This document shows positions 49,744-60,426 of a stretch of 64,000 nt of DNA, piece after piece. Source of the stretch: Flavobacterium sp. (GTDB taxonomy: Bacteria > Bacteroidota > Bacteroidia > Flavobacteriales > Flavobacteriaceae); assembly GCA_014379405.1 (NCBI GenBank), contig JACMLU010000010.1, positions 186,001 to 250,000 on the forward strand, in the 5' to 3' direction. Below the pieces are notes generated by a model. It was not told the DNA's origin. It made no database searches and saw nothing but the letters and a program-made list of their open reading frames with translations. A program made the position numbers and the translations under genes. The first letter of the stretch is position 1; each line of letters begins with the position of its first letter.

Positions 49744-50193
49744 TTAAATCTGTTCAGCCAAAGTTAGTGCTTTTACCATTATTTCAAGATCAGTAGTACC
49801 CCTGAAACCGCTAAAACCAACAGAAAGTTTTTTTCCGTTTTTCATCACTAGAGGTTGTCCGCCTTCCCATCCTATGAGATCGGGAGCTTCAATGCCATTT
49901 CCATTTTCGTCCACTTCTTTTGTAAAAACCATTCTTTCATATTCTCCCGTTTTTACTCCAGTAAGCCACACTTGGCTGGCTTTTGTCCATGCAACTCTGT
50001 AGGATTCTCTTAGCCTTGGTTTGTTTGTTCCAAACATTTTTCCGTAAATATTTTCATTTTCATCGATGATACAGACCGCAAGATTCCCGTTTGAGATGTT
50101 TTTATCGTCGGGATTTTCCATATAGGATGGAATTAGTTTTTCAATTGCGCTGAATACATTGTTTATAATTACCAGTATTTCTTTATTTTCCAT
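49744..50193 (-). CDS. GlcG/HbpS-like heme-binding family protein
   Basis: 149 aa; no signal peptide; LAVCIIDENENIYGKMFGTNKPRLRESYRVAWTKASQVWLTG. Confidence 0.75.
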   Translation of the reverse strand: MENKEILVIINNVFSAIEKLIPSYMENPDDKNISNGNLAVCIIDENENIYGKMFGTNKPRLRESYRVAWTKASQVWLTGVKTGEYERMVFTKEVDENGNGIEAPDLIGWEGGQPLVMKNGKKLSVGFSGFRGTTDLEIMVKALTLAEQI

Positions 50194-50235
50194 TTTGTTT
50201 AAATTATTATTTGAGAATATATAAATCTACATTTT

Positions 50236-52485
50236 TTATTTTACCAATTCGAAAGTCGCATTCAAACGAATATCAGCCGAAGAAGATCCTATCATCAAAT
50301 CAAATTCTCCCGGTTCTGTTCCAAAAACTAAATCCTTGTTCCAAAAAGCCAATTCTTGGGAAGTAACATCAAAACTGATTTCTGTCGATTTTCCTGCCGC
50401 AATCATTACTTTTTTATATCCTTTTAGTTCCTTTACGGGTCTTGAGATACTGGCTGCCAAATCACGAATATAAAGTTGAACGATTTCTTCACCGTCTCTT
50501 TTGCCACTATTTTTTATTGTCATTTTGACTTTTAGCGTTTCATTGGCGCCAATTTTTGTTTTATCCAGCACAAGATTTGAATATTCGAAACTGGTATAGC
50601 TCAACCCGTAACCAAAAGGATATAAGGGATCGTTTGGAATGTCCAAGTATTTGCTGGAGTACTTCGCTTCGACATTCATTGGATTTCCCGTGTTTTTGTG
50701 ATTGTAATAAATTGGAATTTGACCTACGCTACGCGGGAAGGTCGCCGTTATTTTTCCGGAAGGGTTATAGTCACCAAACAAAACATCGGCTACGGCATTG
50801 CCGGCTTGAACTCCGCCATGCCAAGCTTCCAAAATGGCATCTGTGTGATCGTTTTCCCAGGTCAATGTTAATGGTCTGCCATTGGCTAATACGAGTACCA
50901 CAGGTTTTCCTGTTGCCAGCATTTCTTTTAGGAGTGTTTGCTGACACTCGGGAATACTAATATCGGAGCGGCTGGCTGCCTCACCAGACCAGTCTCTGGA
51001 TTCTCCCAGAACGACAACAATTACATCTGCTTTTATGGCAATATTTTTGGCCTCGTCCAATAGTTCTTTTTCTTTTTCAGGTGATGGCGTGATGTAGTCT
51101 GCTTTCTTCTTGCTTACATTCAATAAATAAGGGTCGGTTGTGTATGAAGAACCTTTGGCATACACTACTTCGGCTTTAGTTCCTGCCGCATTTTTTATCC
51201 CTTCCAGTATTGAAACCACATTTTCGGCTTTGCCTTTCCATGACCAAGTGCCCAACATATCGCTTTTGCTGTTGGCCAATGGACCAACCACGGCAATTTT
51301 CCCTGTTTTTTTAAGCGGAAGTAATTCTTTGTTGTTTTTTAGCAAAACAATGGAACGTGATGCAATTTCTCTGGCTGCATCGATATGTTCTTTGCAAAGT
51401 AATAACTCCTTTGCTTTTTTTTCATTAAAATATTTAAAGGGATCATCGAATAAGCCCAGCTTATATTTGGCTTCTAATATTCTTCTGCATGCTTGATCGA
51501 TTTCTTGTTGGGTAACTTTGCCTTCTTCAAGAGATTTGCTCAAAGTGCTTACATAAATTTGTCCCGCCAAATCCATATCTACTCCTGCTTTTAATGCTCT
51601 AGCTGCTCCTGTTTGTGATTCGCCCATTCCATGTGTTTTCATTGAATTAATGGATGCGTAATCAGTGACAACAAGCCCTTTAAATCCCCATTCTTTGCGA
51701 AGTAAATCATCGAGCAACCATTTGTTTCCGGTAGCAGGTATGCCATCAATTACGTTAAATGCTGTCATAAGGCTTCCAGCTCCTGCATCAATGGCTGCTT
51801 TGTAGGGTGGTAGGTAATCCTGATACATAGAAAGTCGGCTCATATCGACCGTGTTGTAATCGCGTCCAGCTTCGCTCGCTCCGTAAAGCGCAAAATGTTT
51901 GACACAGGCCAAAATGGTATTGCTAGCCGAAAGGTCATTTCCTTGGTATCCTTTTACATAAGCTTTAGCTACCAGTGAACCATACCAAGGATCTTCTCCA
52001 GCTCCTTCTGCAATTCTTCCCCAACGAGGATCACGACAAATATCGACCATAGGAGAGTAGGTCCAGCAAATACCACTAACACCAGCTTCAGTGGCAGCGA
52101 TATGGGCACTTTTTTCGATTAATTCCATATCCCAAGTACAGGACATTGCCAATGGTATAGGGAATATGGTGTTGTAGCCATGTATTACGTCCTCTCCTGC
52201 AATCAAAGGAATTTTTAATCGGGATTCATTAACCGCAACTTCTTGGTTTTTCCTGCCTCCAGTAGAGCCAATTAAACCTTTACGAATGAAATCTTCCATT
52301 CCAGTTCCTTCAGTTGCAACAGGTAAATTTCCAACACCTGATGAAAGGTTAAGTTGTCCCAATTTTTCCATTAGGGTCATTTTACTCATTAATTGGTTTA
52401 TAAATAAATCCATTTTAGTATCCTGGGCCGAGACATTGGCATAGAAAGATGTAAATAGAATAAAAGAATAAATAATTTTTTTCAT
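50236..52485 (-). CDS. bglX: GH3 beta-glucosidase (BglX-like)
   Basis: 749 aa; WTYSPMVDICRDPRWGRIAEGAGEDPWYGS, GLVVTDYASINSM. Confidence 0.93.
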   Translation of the reverse strand: MKKIIYSFILFTSFYANVSAQDTKMDLFINQLMSKMTLMEKLGQLNLSSGVGNLPVATEGTGMEDFIRKGLIGSTGGRKNQEVAVNESRLKIPLIAGEDVIHGYNTIFPIPLAMSCTWDMELIEKSAHIAATEAGVSGICWTYSPMVDICRDPRWGRIAEGAGEDPWYGSLVAKAYVKGYQGNDLSASNTILACVKHFALYGASEAGRDYNTVDMSRLSMYQDYLPPYKAAIDAGAGSLMTAFNVIDGIPATGNKWLLDDLLRKEWGFKGLVVTDYASINSMKTHGMGESQTGAARALKAGVDMDLAGQIYVSTLSKSLEEGKVTQQEIDQACRRILEAKYKLGLFDDPFKYFNEKKAKELLLCKEHIDAAREIASRSIVLLKNNKELLPLKKTGKIAVVGPLANSKSDMLGTWSWKGKAENVVSILEGIKNAAGTKAEVVYAKGSSYTTDPYLLNVSKKKADYITPSPEKEKELLDEAKNIAIKADVIVVVLGESRDWSGEAASRSDISIPECQQTLLKEMLATGKPVVLVLANGRPLTLTWENDHTDAILEAWHGGVQAGNAVADVLFGDYNPSGKITATFPRSVGQIPIYYNHKNTGNPMNVEAKYSSKYLDIPNDPLYPFGYGLSYTSFEYSNLVLDKTKIGANETLKVKMTIKNSGKRDGEEIVQLYIRDLAASISRPVKELKGYKKVMIAAGKSTEISFDVTSQELAFWNKDLVFGTEPGEFDLMIGSSSADIRLNATFELVK

Positions 52486-52610
52486 GATATGTATTCTGAA
52501 TTATGGGTTTGATGTCTTAATAGTTTTGTCTAAATAAAGGTTTGGAAACTAATGTTTTGACTAAATTCCTTTTGTAATAAATCAATTGTGTCATTAGAAA
52601 CAAAACGTAA

Positions 52611-52652
52611 TAAAAAAACACTTTTTGCCATTTAAAAAATAACAAAAAGTGT
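52611..52652 (-). terminator. Terminator-like hairpin downstream of the GH5 gene
   Basis: AACACTTTTTG...CAAAAAGTGTT with T run on minus strand. Confidence 0.55.
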
Positions 52653-52678
52653 TAGTGAGTTTTAATTTTAATTTGCCA

Positions 52679-54088
52679 TTATTTCATCATTTCAACTACA
52701 ATATTGTTTGTTGATAGTGTATAAGATACTTTATTGTCAGCAGATGATATTAGACCAAACCAACCTCTGTCATCCCAAACGGAGAAAGACATGTTGTTGG
52801 CCAAAGTAGTTGCTTTCACAGTACGATAGTATTCGTATACTACTGAAGTGTTTCTTGCTGCCGAAAGTCTTCCTACTCCAAACTCTCCATAATTAATAGG
52901 AACTCCAATAAGTGCGGAATGGGTAGCGACCTTGTTTATGGCAGAAGCAATGGAAGTGGCTCCAGGATAAGCAGCATCGGATCCTGTTTCTCCACAAAAC
53001 CCCCAAGGGTCATAAGTGTGAACCTGAATTACAAGATATTTATCGTTTCCTAGTCCAGGAAGTTCTGCTTTAGTTGGATATACTTCTTCAATCATACCTT
53101 GATTACCTTGACCGTTTGGTTCTATCATTATAATACGGGTTGTGTTTCCTCCTCCAGTGGCACGAATCGCGTCATAACCAACTTTGTTTATTTGTCTGGT
53201 AAAATTAATAGCAGTTGCATTTGTTGGTAGTGGAAATGAGAAACCAGCTTCAGCACCCCATTGTCCCATTGTTCCTTCTGGCTCGTTTAAAATATCAAAA
53301 ATCAACTTGTTAGAATAGCTTTTGTAGTAGGTTGCAATATCTGTCCATAAAGCTGAGAATTTATTGTTAAAGGTTGCTGAACCATCATAATAGTCTTTTA
53401 ACCAATGTTCGTGGTGCGAATTAATCACAACATACAAACCTTTGCTTATAGCATAATCAATTGCCGCTTTCAATTCAAGGAAACGAGAGTGAGTGAAGTC
53501 AACTTTACCTGTTGTTGTGTTTGCAAGTGTAGAACCACTAACACTTTGTATCCAACTAACAGGAATTCTTACGTGCTTCATTCCTGCGGCTGCATAAATA
53601 TCAATAATTGATTTAATTGAGGTAATAGAAGTTGGATTTCCACCATTGTCAAAAGTATTTCCTAAATTAAAACCAGGCCCCATCGCTTTGGTGATATCCG
53701 CTGCTGTTTGACCAGCTACAATTGTAAGCGATACGGATGTAGTTGTACTTATTGACTTTCCAGCATTATAAGCGGTTACAGTAGCTGTAAAAGTATTTGT
53801 TCCTGCAGTTGTAAAAGTATAAGTCAATTCTCCATTTGTCATTGCCAATGTTTTTCCCTCAACGAGAATTTGATACGTTACGGCATTAGTTGCAGTTGCT
53901 TTAAATTTTACGGCTCCACTACCATCACCATTTGGATTAGCAGTAGTTGCCCCAATAATCTCCGTGGTAATCTTCAGGTCAGATGGTGCTGAACTTCCGG
54001 TATCACCTGATGAATCGCTGCTGCAAGACTGGAATATGGCTAAAAAGCCAATTAATAAAAAGGTTAATCTCTGGACAATTTTTTTCAT
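52679..54088 (-). CDS. GH5-like cellulase/endoglucanase lipoprotein with N-terminal Ig/PKD-like domain
   Basis: 469 aa; lipobox FQSCSSD; GFNLGNTFDNGG, VRIPVSW, FDILNEPEG, NYGEFGVG. Confidence 0.92.
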   Translation of the reverse strand: MKKIVQRLTFLLIGFLAIFQSCSSDSSGDTGSSAPSDLKITTEIIGATTANPNGDGSGAVKFKATATNAVTYQILVEGKTLAMTNGELTYTFTTAGTNTFTATVTAYNAGKSISTTTSVSLTIVAGQTAADITKAMGPGFNLGNTFDNGGNPTSITSIKSIIDIYAAAGMKHVRIPVSWIQSVSGSTLANTTTGKVDFTHSRFLELKAAIDYAISKGLYVVINSHHEHWLKDYYDGSATFNNKFSALWTDIATYYKSYSNKLIFDILNEPEGTMGQWGAEAGFSFPLPTNATAINFTRQINKVGYDAIRATGGGNTTRIIMIEPNGQGNQGMIEEVYPTKAELPGLGNDKYLVIQVHTYDPWGFCGETGSDAAYPGATSIASAINKVATHSALIGVPINYGEFGVGRLSAARNTSVVYEYYRTVKATTLANNMSFSVWDDRGWFGLISSADNKVSYTLSTNNIVVEMMK

Positions 54089-54316
54089 TTTTTAATAGGT
54101 TTAGTTTTTAATAGTTTGATTAATTTTTGATACGCTGATAATTAAAATCCTGATTTATTTTGTTCTTCGAATCCTAAGTTTTACTTTTTCAGTAATTAAG
54201 AAACAGATTTTTTTGCCTTTTCAGTTCTTCATAATAGCTATAAGGACAAAAGAAATTTTTAATGCAATTACAAATTTATTCGGTTTTTAATTCCTCGAAA
54301 GAGCAAATTGCAAATA

Positions 54317-54359
54317 AGGACGTTTGGCGTATGAATTGAGGACGTTTGGTATATGAATT
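54317..54359. repeat. Tandem 22-bp-period direct repeat AGGACGTTTGG(CG/TA)TATGAATT x2, candidate operator
   Basis: Read directly in GH5/GH2 divergent intergenic region. Confidence 0.8.
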
Positions 54360-54585
54360 CGGATTTTAGGCCTACTTATTTTAGTTATAACAATATGTTT
54401 TTTCTTTAGGAAGTATTTTTTAAATTGAGTAACAACGTCAAAAAGAAGTATTTTGGATTTGAATTCTCGAAGTAATAAAAAAGTATATCAACTATTTTTT
54501 TTCAATTTGTAGTGGATTTAGAATGCCAATAAAAAAACAGAAATTATTTTTAATATTTTGAAAAATTCTCAAAAGAGTACATCTA

Positions 54586-54642
54586 AACCCCTAAAGAAAA
54601 ATTATAAGAACCCTTTCTGGACTTGTAATTTTTAAAATTTGT
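54586..54642 (+). promoter_or_regulatory. Candidate activator-dependent promoter of GH2/GH3 operon (CCCCT-22 bp-CCCT-27 bp-TTTG)
   Basis: AAACCCCTAAAGAAAAATTATAAGAACCCTTTCTGGACTTGTAATTTTTAAAATTTG. Confidence 0.55.
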
Positions 54643-54897
54643 ATTTTATTTAAAAGCTAATAATTAAATATGTTTATAATGCCGAAATGCAAATTCAAAA
54701 TTTCATCATTTCATCTGGAAGGAAATTTATTTACAAAAAATAAACGCTATCTTTCTGACGCTATTTTTGACGTCAAGTTTGATAGTCCGTAGATGGGTTT
54801 CGAACGCATTAATCTTAAATCAGACAAGTTTACAATGATGGTTGATGGAAATAGAAATGAATAAAAAAAAATACAGTTAGTCAATAAAAATTTCAAT

Positions 54898-56700
54898 ATG
54901 AAAAAAAATATTATTTTATGTCTTGCCTTTTTAATGGGAGGATTAATTATGGCGCAAGAAGTTCCATTAGTAGCGAATGTTTTTGCGAGAAACAATATCA
55001 GCTTAAACGGGAAATGGAATTATGTCATAGACCCATTAGAGAATGGATATTATGATTACCGGCTTATGCCCTTTCAAACAAATGGTTTTTTTGAAAATAA
55101 AAAGGCTGTAGGTCAGGAACTAGTAGAATACAATCTTGATACTTCACCCATTATGGATATTCCCTCAGACTGGAACAGCAAAGATAGCAGGTTGTTTTTT
55201 TATGAAGGAACTGTTTGGTTCAAGAAAGATTTTGTCTATAAAAAATCAGCTGCAACTAAAGGTATTCTTTATTTTGGAGCGGTTAATTATGATGCAAAAG
55301 TATATGTTAACGGCAAGTTTGTGGGCAATCATGTGGGCGGATATACTCCTTTTAATTTTGATGTCACTAAAGTTTTAGTGGATGGAGATAATTTTGTGGT
55401 GGTAAAAGTTGATAACAAACGTCATAAAGATAATGTTCCTACAGTTAATATGGATTGGTGGAATTATGGTGGAATCACTCGCGATGTGGTCCTTTCTCAA
55501 GTACCCAATACCTATATTGAAGATTATCTAGTTCAATTGGATAAAACTAAGGAAGGTGTTATTTCTGGTTGGGTAAAATTGAATGCAGCAGTTGCAAAAC
55601 AATCCGTGACTATCGCAATATCAGAACTCAAAATAAAGAAACAAATAGTTACCGATGCAAATGGGATGGCCTATTTTGAAGTAAAAGCTAAGCCTCTTTT
55701 ATGGTCTCCGGAATCTCCAAAATTGTACAATATTACTGTAAGCAAATCAGATGAGAATATTGCGGATGCCATTGGTTTTAGAACCATAAAAACTATTGGG
55801 AAAGAAATTTTCTTGAATGGAAAAAAAGTTTTCTTGAGAGGAATAAGTATTCACGAAGAAGCACCTTTCCGTCAAGGAAGGGCTTGGTCACGTGAAGACG
55901 CAACAACATTGTTAACCTGGGCTAAAGAATTAGGATGTAATTATGTACGTCTGGCTCATTATCCCCACAATGAAACAATGGTGCGTGAAGCGGAAAAAAT
56001 GGGGTTGATGGTTTGGTCAGAAGTTCCTGTGTATTGGACTATTTCTTGGACAAATAAGGATACTTATGCTAATGCAGAACGCCAATTGCATAATATGATT
56101 TATAGAGATAAAAATCGATGTGGAGTTATTATCTGGTCTATAGCAAACGAAACTCCTCATGGTGATGATCGTGATATATTCTTGAGTAAATTGGCAAAAT
56201 ATGCACGTGAACAAGATAATACACGTCTGATAAGTATGGCGATGGAAGTAACAAAAAGTAACAATAACATCAATACGCTTAATGACAACATGAATGAATT
56301 TGTTGATGTCATAAGTTTTAACTCGTATTTAGGTTGGTACAGAGGAACCAATGAATCATGCAAATTAATGCAGTGGGTTATTCCTTATAATAAACCAGTT
56401 ATTATTAGTGAGTTTGGAGGCGAGGCTTTACAAGGATTACACGGAGACAAAACAGAGCGTTGGACTGAGGAATATCAGGAAGAATTATACATTCAAAACA
56501 CTCAAATGTTTGATCGTATAGATGGATTGGCAGGTGTTTCTCCGTGGATATTAGTAGATTTTAGATCACCTCGACGCCAATTACCTAGAATCCAGGATTT
56601 CTTCAATCGCAAAGGATTAATTTCTAGCGGTGGAATAAAAAAGAAAGCTTTTTATGTCATGAAAGATTGGTATGCAAAGAAAGAAGTCGAATATAAATAA
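54898..56700 (+). CDS. GH2 family glycoside hydrolase (beta-galactosidase/glucuronidase-like)
   Basis: 600 aa; signal peptide; jelly-roll SLNGKWNYVIDPLENG, EIFLNGKKVFLRGISIHEEAP, WSIANETPHG, ISEFGGEAL. Confidence 0.9.
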   Translation: MKKNIILCLAFLMGGLIMAQEVPLVANVFARNNISLNGKWNYVIDPLENGYYDYRLMPFQTNGFFENKKAVGQELVEYNLDTSPIMDIPSDWNSKDSRLFFYEGTVWFKKDFVYKKSAATKGILYFGAVNYDAKVYVNGKFVGNHVGGYTPFNFDVTKVLVDGDNFVVVKVDNKRHKDNVPTVNMDWWNYGGITRDVVLSQVPNTYIEDYLVQLDKTKEGVISGWVKLNAAVAKQSVTIAISELKIKKQIVTDANGMAYFEVKAKPLLWSPESPKLYNITVSKSDENIADAIGFRTIKTIGKEIFLNGKKVFLRGISIHEEAPFRQGRAWSREDATTLLTWAKELGCNYVRLAHYPHNETMVREAEKMGLMVWSEVPVYWTISWTNKDTYANAERQLHNMIYRDKNRCGVIIWSIANETPHGDDRDIFLSKLAKYAREQDNTRLISMAMEVTKSNNNINTLNDNMNEFVDVISFNSYLGWYRGTNESCKLMQWVIPYNKPVIISEFGGEALQGLHGDKTERWTEEYQEELYIQNTQMFDRIDGLAGVSPWILVDFRSPRRQLPRIQDFFNRKGLISSGGIKKKAFYVMKDWYAKKEVEYK

Positions 56701-56739
56701 AGTAACAAAAAACTAAAATAAATTACTATTTAAACTTAA

Positions 56740-59172
56740 ATGATAAACATACAGATAAAATACATTGCATTGGCAATCACTTTAACAAGCCAATTGTCGA
56801 TTGCGCAACAGAAAGAGAATATCTATAAAAAAGGCTGGATAGATTTCAATAAAAATGGAACTATGGATGTCTATGAAAATCCAAAAGCACCTTTAGAAAA
56901 AAGAGTGGAAAATTTGATTTCCCAAATGAACGTGGATGAAAAAACATGTCAAATGGCGACGTTGTATGGCTATAAAAGGGTTTTGAAAGACTCTTTGCCA
57001 ACTCCAAATTGGAAAAATGAAATCTGGAAAGACGGAATTGCCAATATTGACGAACAATTAAATGGTGTTGGACTTTTAACATCAAACGGTCGAAATGCAG
57101 TTGTGTCAAAAAACCTTATTTTTCCTTTCAGCAACCACGCTTTAGCAATCAATAAAACCCAGAAATGGTTTATTGAAGAAACACGATTGGGAATTCCGGT
57201 AGATTTTACAAATGAAGGAATTCATGGTTTAAACCATACTAAAGCCACGCCACTTCCTGCGCCAATTGGAATTGGTTCCACTTGGAACAAAGACTTGGTT
57301 TTGAAAGCAGGTCAAATCGCAGGCCGTGAAGCAAAAGCTTTGGGATATACCAATGTTTATGCTCCAATTTTGGATTTGTCCAGAGATCCAAGATGGGGTC
57401 GTGTTTTAGAAACTTACGGAGAAGATCCTTTTCTGGTAGGTGCTTTGGGAACACAAATGGTTAAAGGAATTCAAAGTCAGGGTGTAGCTTCCACATTAAA
57501 ACATTATGCTATATACAGTGTCCCAAAAGGTGGTCGTGACGGAAATGCCAGAACTGATCCGCATGTTAATCCGCGTGAATTGCACGAAATACATCTTTAT
57601 CCGTTCAAAAAAGTGATACAAGAGGCGCAGCCTATGGGCGTGATGAGTAGTTATAACGATTGGAATGGTGAGCCGGTAACTGCCAGTCATTATTTCTTGA
57701 CCCAATTATTGCGTTGGGAATATGGTTTTAAAGGTTATGTGGTTAGTGATAGTGAAGCCGTTGAATTTATTTATACCAAGCACCAAATTGCTCCTACCTA
57801 TCAAGATGGAGTACGACAGGTTGTTGAAGCGGGATTGAATGTAAGAACCCATTTTACTCCGCCAAAAGATTATATTCTTCCTTTGCGTAATCTAATAAAT
57901 GAAGGAAAATTATCGATGAAGTTAGTTGATGAAAGAGTAGCTGAAGTCTTGAGAGTGAAATTTAGATTAGGACTTTTTGATACTCCTTATGTGGCAGATC
58001 CAAAAGCGGCCGATGCCATTGTAGGTGCCGATAAAAACAAAGATTTTGTATTGGACATTCAAAAACAATCCTTGGTTTTGCTTAAGAATGAAGGGAATTT
58101 ATTGCCATTGGATAAAACTAAAATCAAAAAAGTTTTAGTTACCGGACCGCTTGCTACCGAAGAAAATTATATGGTTAGTCGCTACGGACCTCAAGAGCTT
58201 AAAAACACTACCGTTCTTGATGGTGTCAAAGAATATTTAGGCAAGGATGTAACTGTTGATTATGCTAAAGGGTGTGACGCCGTTGATGCCAATTTTCCTG
58301 AAAGCGAATTGATTAATTTTCCATTAACAACCAAAGAACAAAGCGATATTGATCAAGCCGTGTTTTTAGCCAAACAAAATGACATCATTATTGTTGCTCT
58401 TGGCGAAGACGAGAAAACAACTGGAGAAAGCAAATCCAGAACAGGTTTAGATTTGCCGGGTCGTCAACAACAATTATTAGAAGCTTTGTATGCAACAGGA
58501 AAACCAGTGGTTTTGGTGTTGATAAACGGACAGCCGTTAACCATCAATTGGGCCAACAAGTTTGTGCCTTCAATTTTGGAGGCTTGGTTTCCAAGTCATT
58601 TAGGAGGTAAAGCCATCGCTGAAACATTGTTTGGAGATTATAATCCGGGAGGGAAATTGACGGTTACTTTTCCAAAATCAATGGGACAAATTGAATTAAA
58701 TTTTCCTTATAAATTAGGTTCTCACAACACACAAGGAAATGAAGGGCCCAACGGTTTTGGAAAAACAAGTGTTAATGGCGCACTTTATCCTTTTGGACAC
58801 GGATTGAGTTATACCACTTTTGGTTATTCTGATCTTAAAGTAACGCCTACTAAATCGAATTCCCAGGCAGAAATTAAGGTTTCCGTGAATGTTACCAACA
58901 CCGGAAAACGTTCAGGTGATGAGGTGGTGCAATTGTACATCAGCGATAAGAATGCTAGTGTGGTTACCTATGATTCTGTGTTGAGAGGATTCGAAAGAGT
59001 GTCTCTTCAAGCAGGGGAAACTAAAACAGTAAACTTCACTTTGCATCCATCGGACTTAATGCTATTGGATAAAAATATGAAATGGACAGTAGAACCTGGA
59101 GATTTTGAAATCAAGATTGGGTCTTCTTCCGAGGATATAAAAATGAAAGAAGTTATTACAATTTTACCCTAA
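56740..59172 (+). CDS. GH3 family glycoside hydrolase
   Basis: 810 aa; signal peptide; LDLSRDPRWGRVLETYGEDPFLVG, GYVVSDSEAVEF. Confidence 0.93.
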   Translation: MINIQIKYIALAITLTSQLSIAQQKENIYKKGWIDFNKNGTMDVYENPKAPLEKRVENLISQMNVDEKTCQMATLYGYKRVLKDSLPTPNWKNEIWKDGIANIDEQLNGVGLLTSNGRNAVVSKNLIFPFSNHALAINKTQKWFIEETRLGIPVDFTNEGIHGLNHTKATPLPAPIGIGSTWNKDLVLKAGQIAGREAKALGYTNVYAPILDLSRDPRWGRVLETYGEDPFLVGALGTQMVKGIQSQGVASTLKHYAIYSVPKGGRDGNARTDPHVNPRELHEIHLYPFKKVIQEAQPMGVMSSYNDWNGEPVTASHYFLTQLLRWEYGFKGYVVSDSEAVEFIYTKHQIAPTYQDGVRQVVEAGLNVRTHFTPPKDYILPLRNLINEGKLSMKLVDERVAEVLRVKFRLGLFDTPYVADPKAADAIVGADKNKDFVLDIQKQSLVLLKNEGNLLPLDKTKIKKVLVTGPLATEENYMVSRYGPQELKNTTVLDGVKEYLGKDVTVDYAKGCDAVDANFPESELINFPLTTKEQSDIDQAVFLAKQNDIIIVALGEDEKTTGESKSRTGLDLPGRQQQLLEALYATGKPVVLVLINGQPLTINWANKFVPSILEAWFPSHLGGKAIAETLFGDYNPGGKLTVTFPKSMGQIELNFPYKLGSHNTQGNEGPNGFGKTSVNGALYPFGHGLSYTTFGYSDLKVTPTKSNSQAEIKVSVNVTNTGKRSGDEVVQLYISDKNASVVTYDSVLRGFERVSLQAGETKTVNFTLHPSDLMLLDKNMKWTVEPGDFEIKIGSSSEDIKMKEVITILP

Positions 59173-59307
59173 AAAGCAGTGTTGCATAACTGTTAAATTA
59201 CACAATATGACAAATATTAAATAGTGGCAAATTATTTATTTTTAAAGAATCAAACAGAATAATTCATTTAAATCAATTAATATTGTAAATCATAAAATTA
59301 TATAACT

Positions 59308-60423
59308 ATGTTTAAAATAGGCTCTTTTTTAGCTTTGTTTTTTATTTTGAATTGTAAAGCACAAGTTAAACCAAATGACATCCCCATTCAAGATGAGGTT
59401 GTTAAATACACATTCGAACCGGTTGCTACAGGAATTATCATTCCATGGGGTATGGTTATCTTGCCAGACGGGACTTTATTGGTGACAGAAAAAAGTGGCA
59501 CTCTTTTTCATGTCAAGAATGACGTAAACACCGAAGTTAAAAATGTTCCTAAAGTCTATAAACGTGGACAAGGAGGATTGCTGGATATTGCATTGCATCC
59601 TAATTACGAAAAAAATGGATGGATTTATATGACTTTTTCCTCAGAAGGTGCTGAAGGGGAAGGTGGAAATACTAAACTAATTAGAGCAAAATTAGTTGAC
59701 GAAGGTTTGACCGAAATTCAAGAATTATACAAAGCGACACCAAATACTACTGGTCCCAATCATTTTGGTTCCCGAATAGCTTTTGATAATGAAGGATATT
59801 TGTATTTTAGTATTGGTGAGCGAGATAAGAAATTCGTAAATCCACAAGATATAACCCGTGATGGAGGAAAAGTATATCGATTGCATGACGATGGAAAGAT
59901 ACCGGCCGATAATCCATTTGTGGGGAAAGCGGGAGCAAAAGAAGCCATTTTTTCTTATGGACATCGCAATCCTCAAGGAATGATTAAAAATCCTATAACT
60001 GGCGAAATTTGGACTCACGAACACGGACCACAAGGTGGAGATGAAATTAATATTATCAAAAAGGGAGCTAATTATGGCTGGCCAGTAATCACTTATGGAA
60101 TAGATTATGATGGTAAAAGCATAAGTGATATAACTGAAAAAGAAGGGATGGAACAGCCTTTATATTATTGGCTTCCATCTATCGCTCCGGGTGGAATGGT
60201 TTTTGTCACAGGAGATCGTTATCCTGATTGGAAAGGTGGTTTGCTTGTTGGTGCCATGAAATTCAAATACTTGGAACTGCTTAAATTGAAAGACAATAAA
60301 GTAGTCAGCAGACAAAAAATTGCCACAGAAATTGGACGTGTAAGAAACGTATTTCAAGGTCGTGATGGGTATATTTATTTTGCTGTAGAACAAAAAGGAA
60401 TCTTTAAAATTATACCTAATTAA
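59308..60423 (+). CDS. PQQ-dependent sugar dehydrogenase (soluble aldose/sorbosone dehydrogenase, YliI-like)
   Basis: 371 aa; secreted; RGQGGLLDIALHPNY, IGERDKKFVNPQD, HRNPQGMIKNPITGEIWTHEHGPQGGDEINIIKKGANYGWP. Confidence 0.92.
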   Translation: MFKIGSFLALFFILNCKAQVKPNDIPIQDEVVKYTFEPVATGIIIPWGMVILPDGTLLVTEKSGTLFHVKNDVNTEVKNVPKVYKRGQGGLLDIALHPNYEKNGWIYMTFSSEGAEGEGGNTKLIRAKLVDEGLTEIQELYKATPNTTGPNHFGSRIAFDNEGYLYFSIGERDKKFVNPQDITRDGGKVYRLHDDGKIPADNPFVGKAGAKEAIFSYGHRNPQGMIKNPITGEIWTHEHGPQGGDEINIIKKGANYGWPVITYGIDYDGKSISDITEKEGMEQPLYYWLPSIAPGGMVFVTGDRYPDWKGGLLVGAMKFKYLELLKLKDNKVVSRQKIATEIGRVRNVFQGRDGYIYFAVEQKGIFKIIPN

Positions 60424-60426
60424 TCT

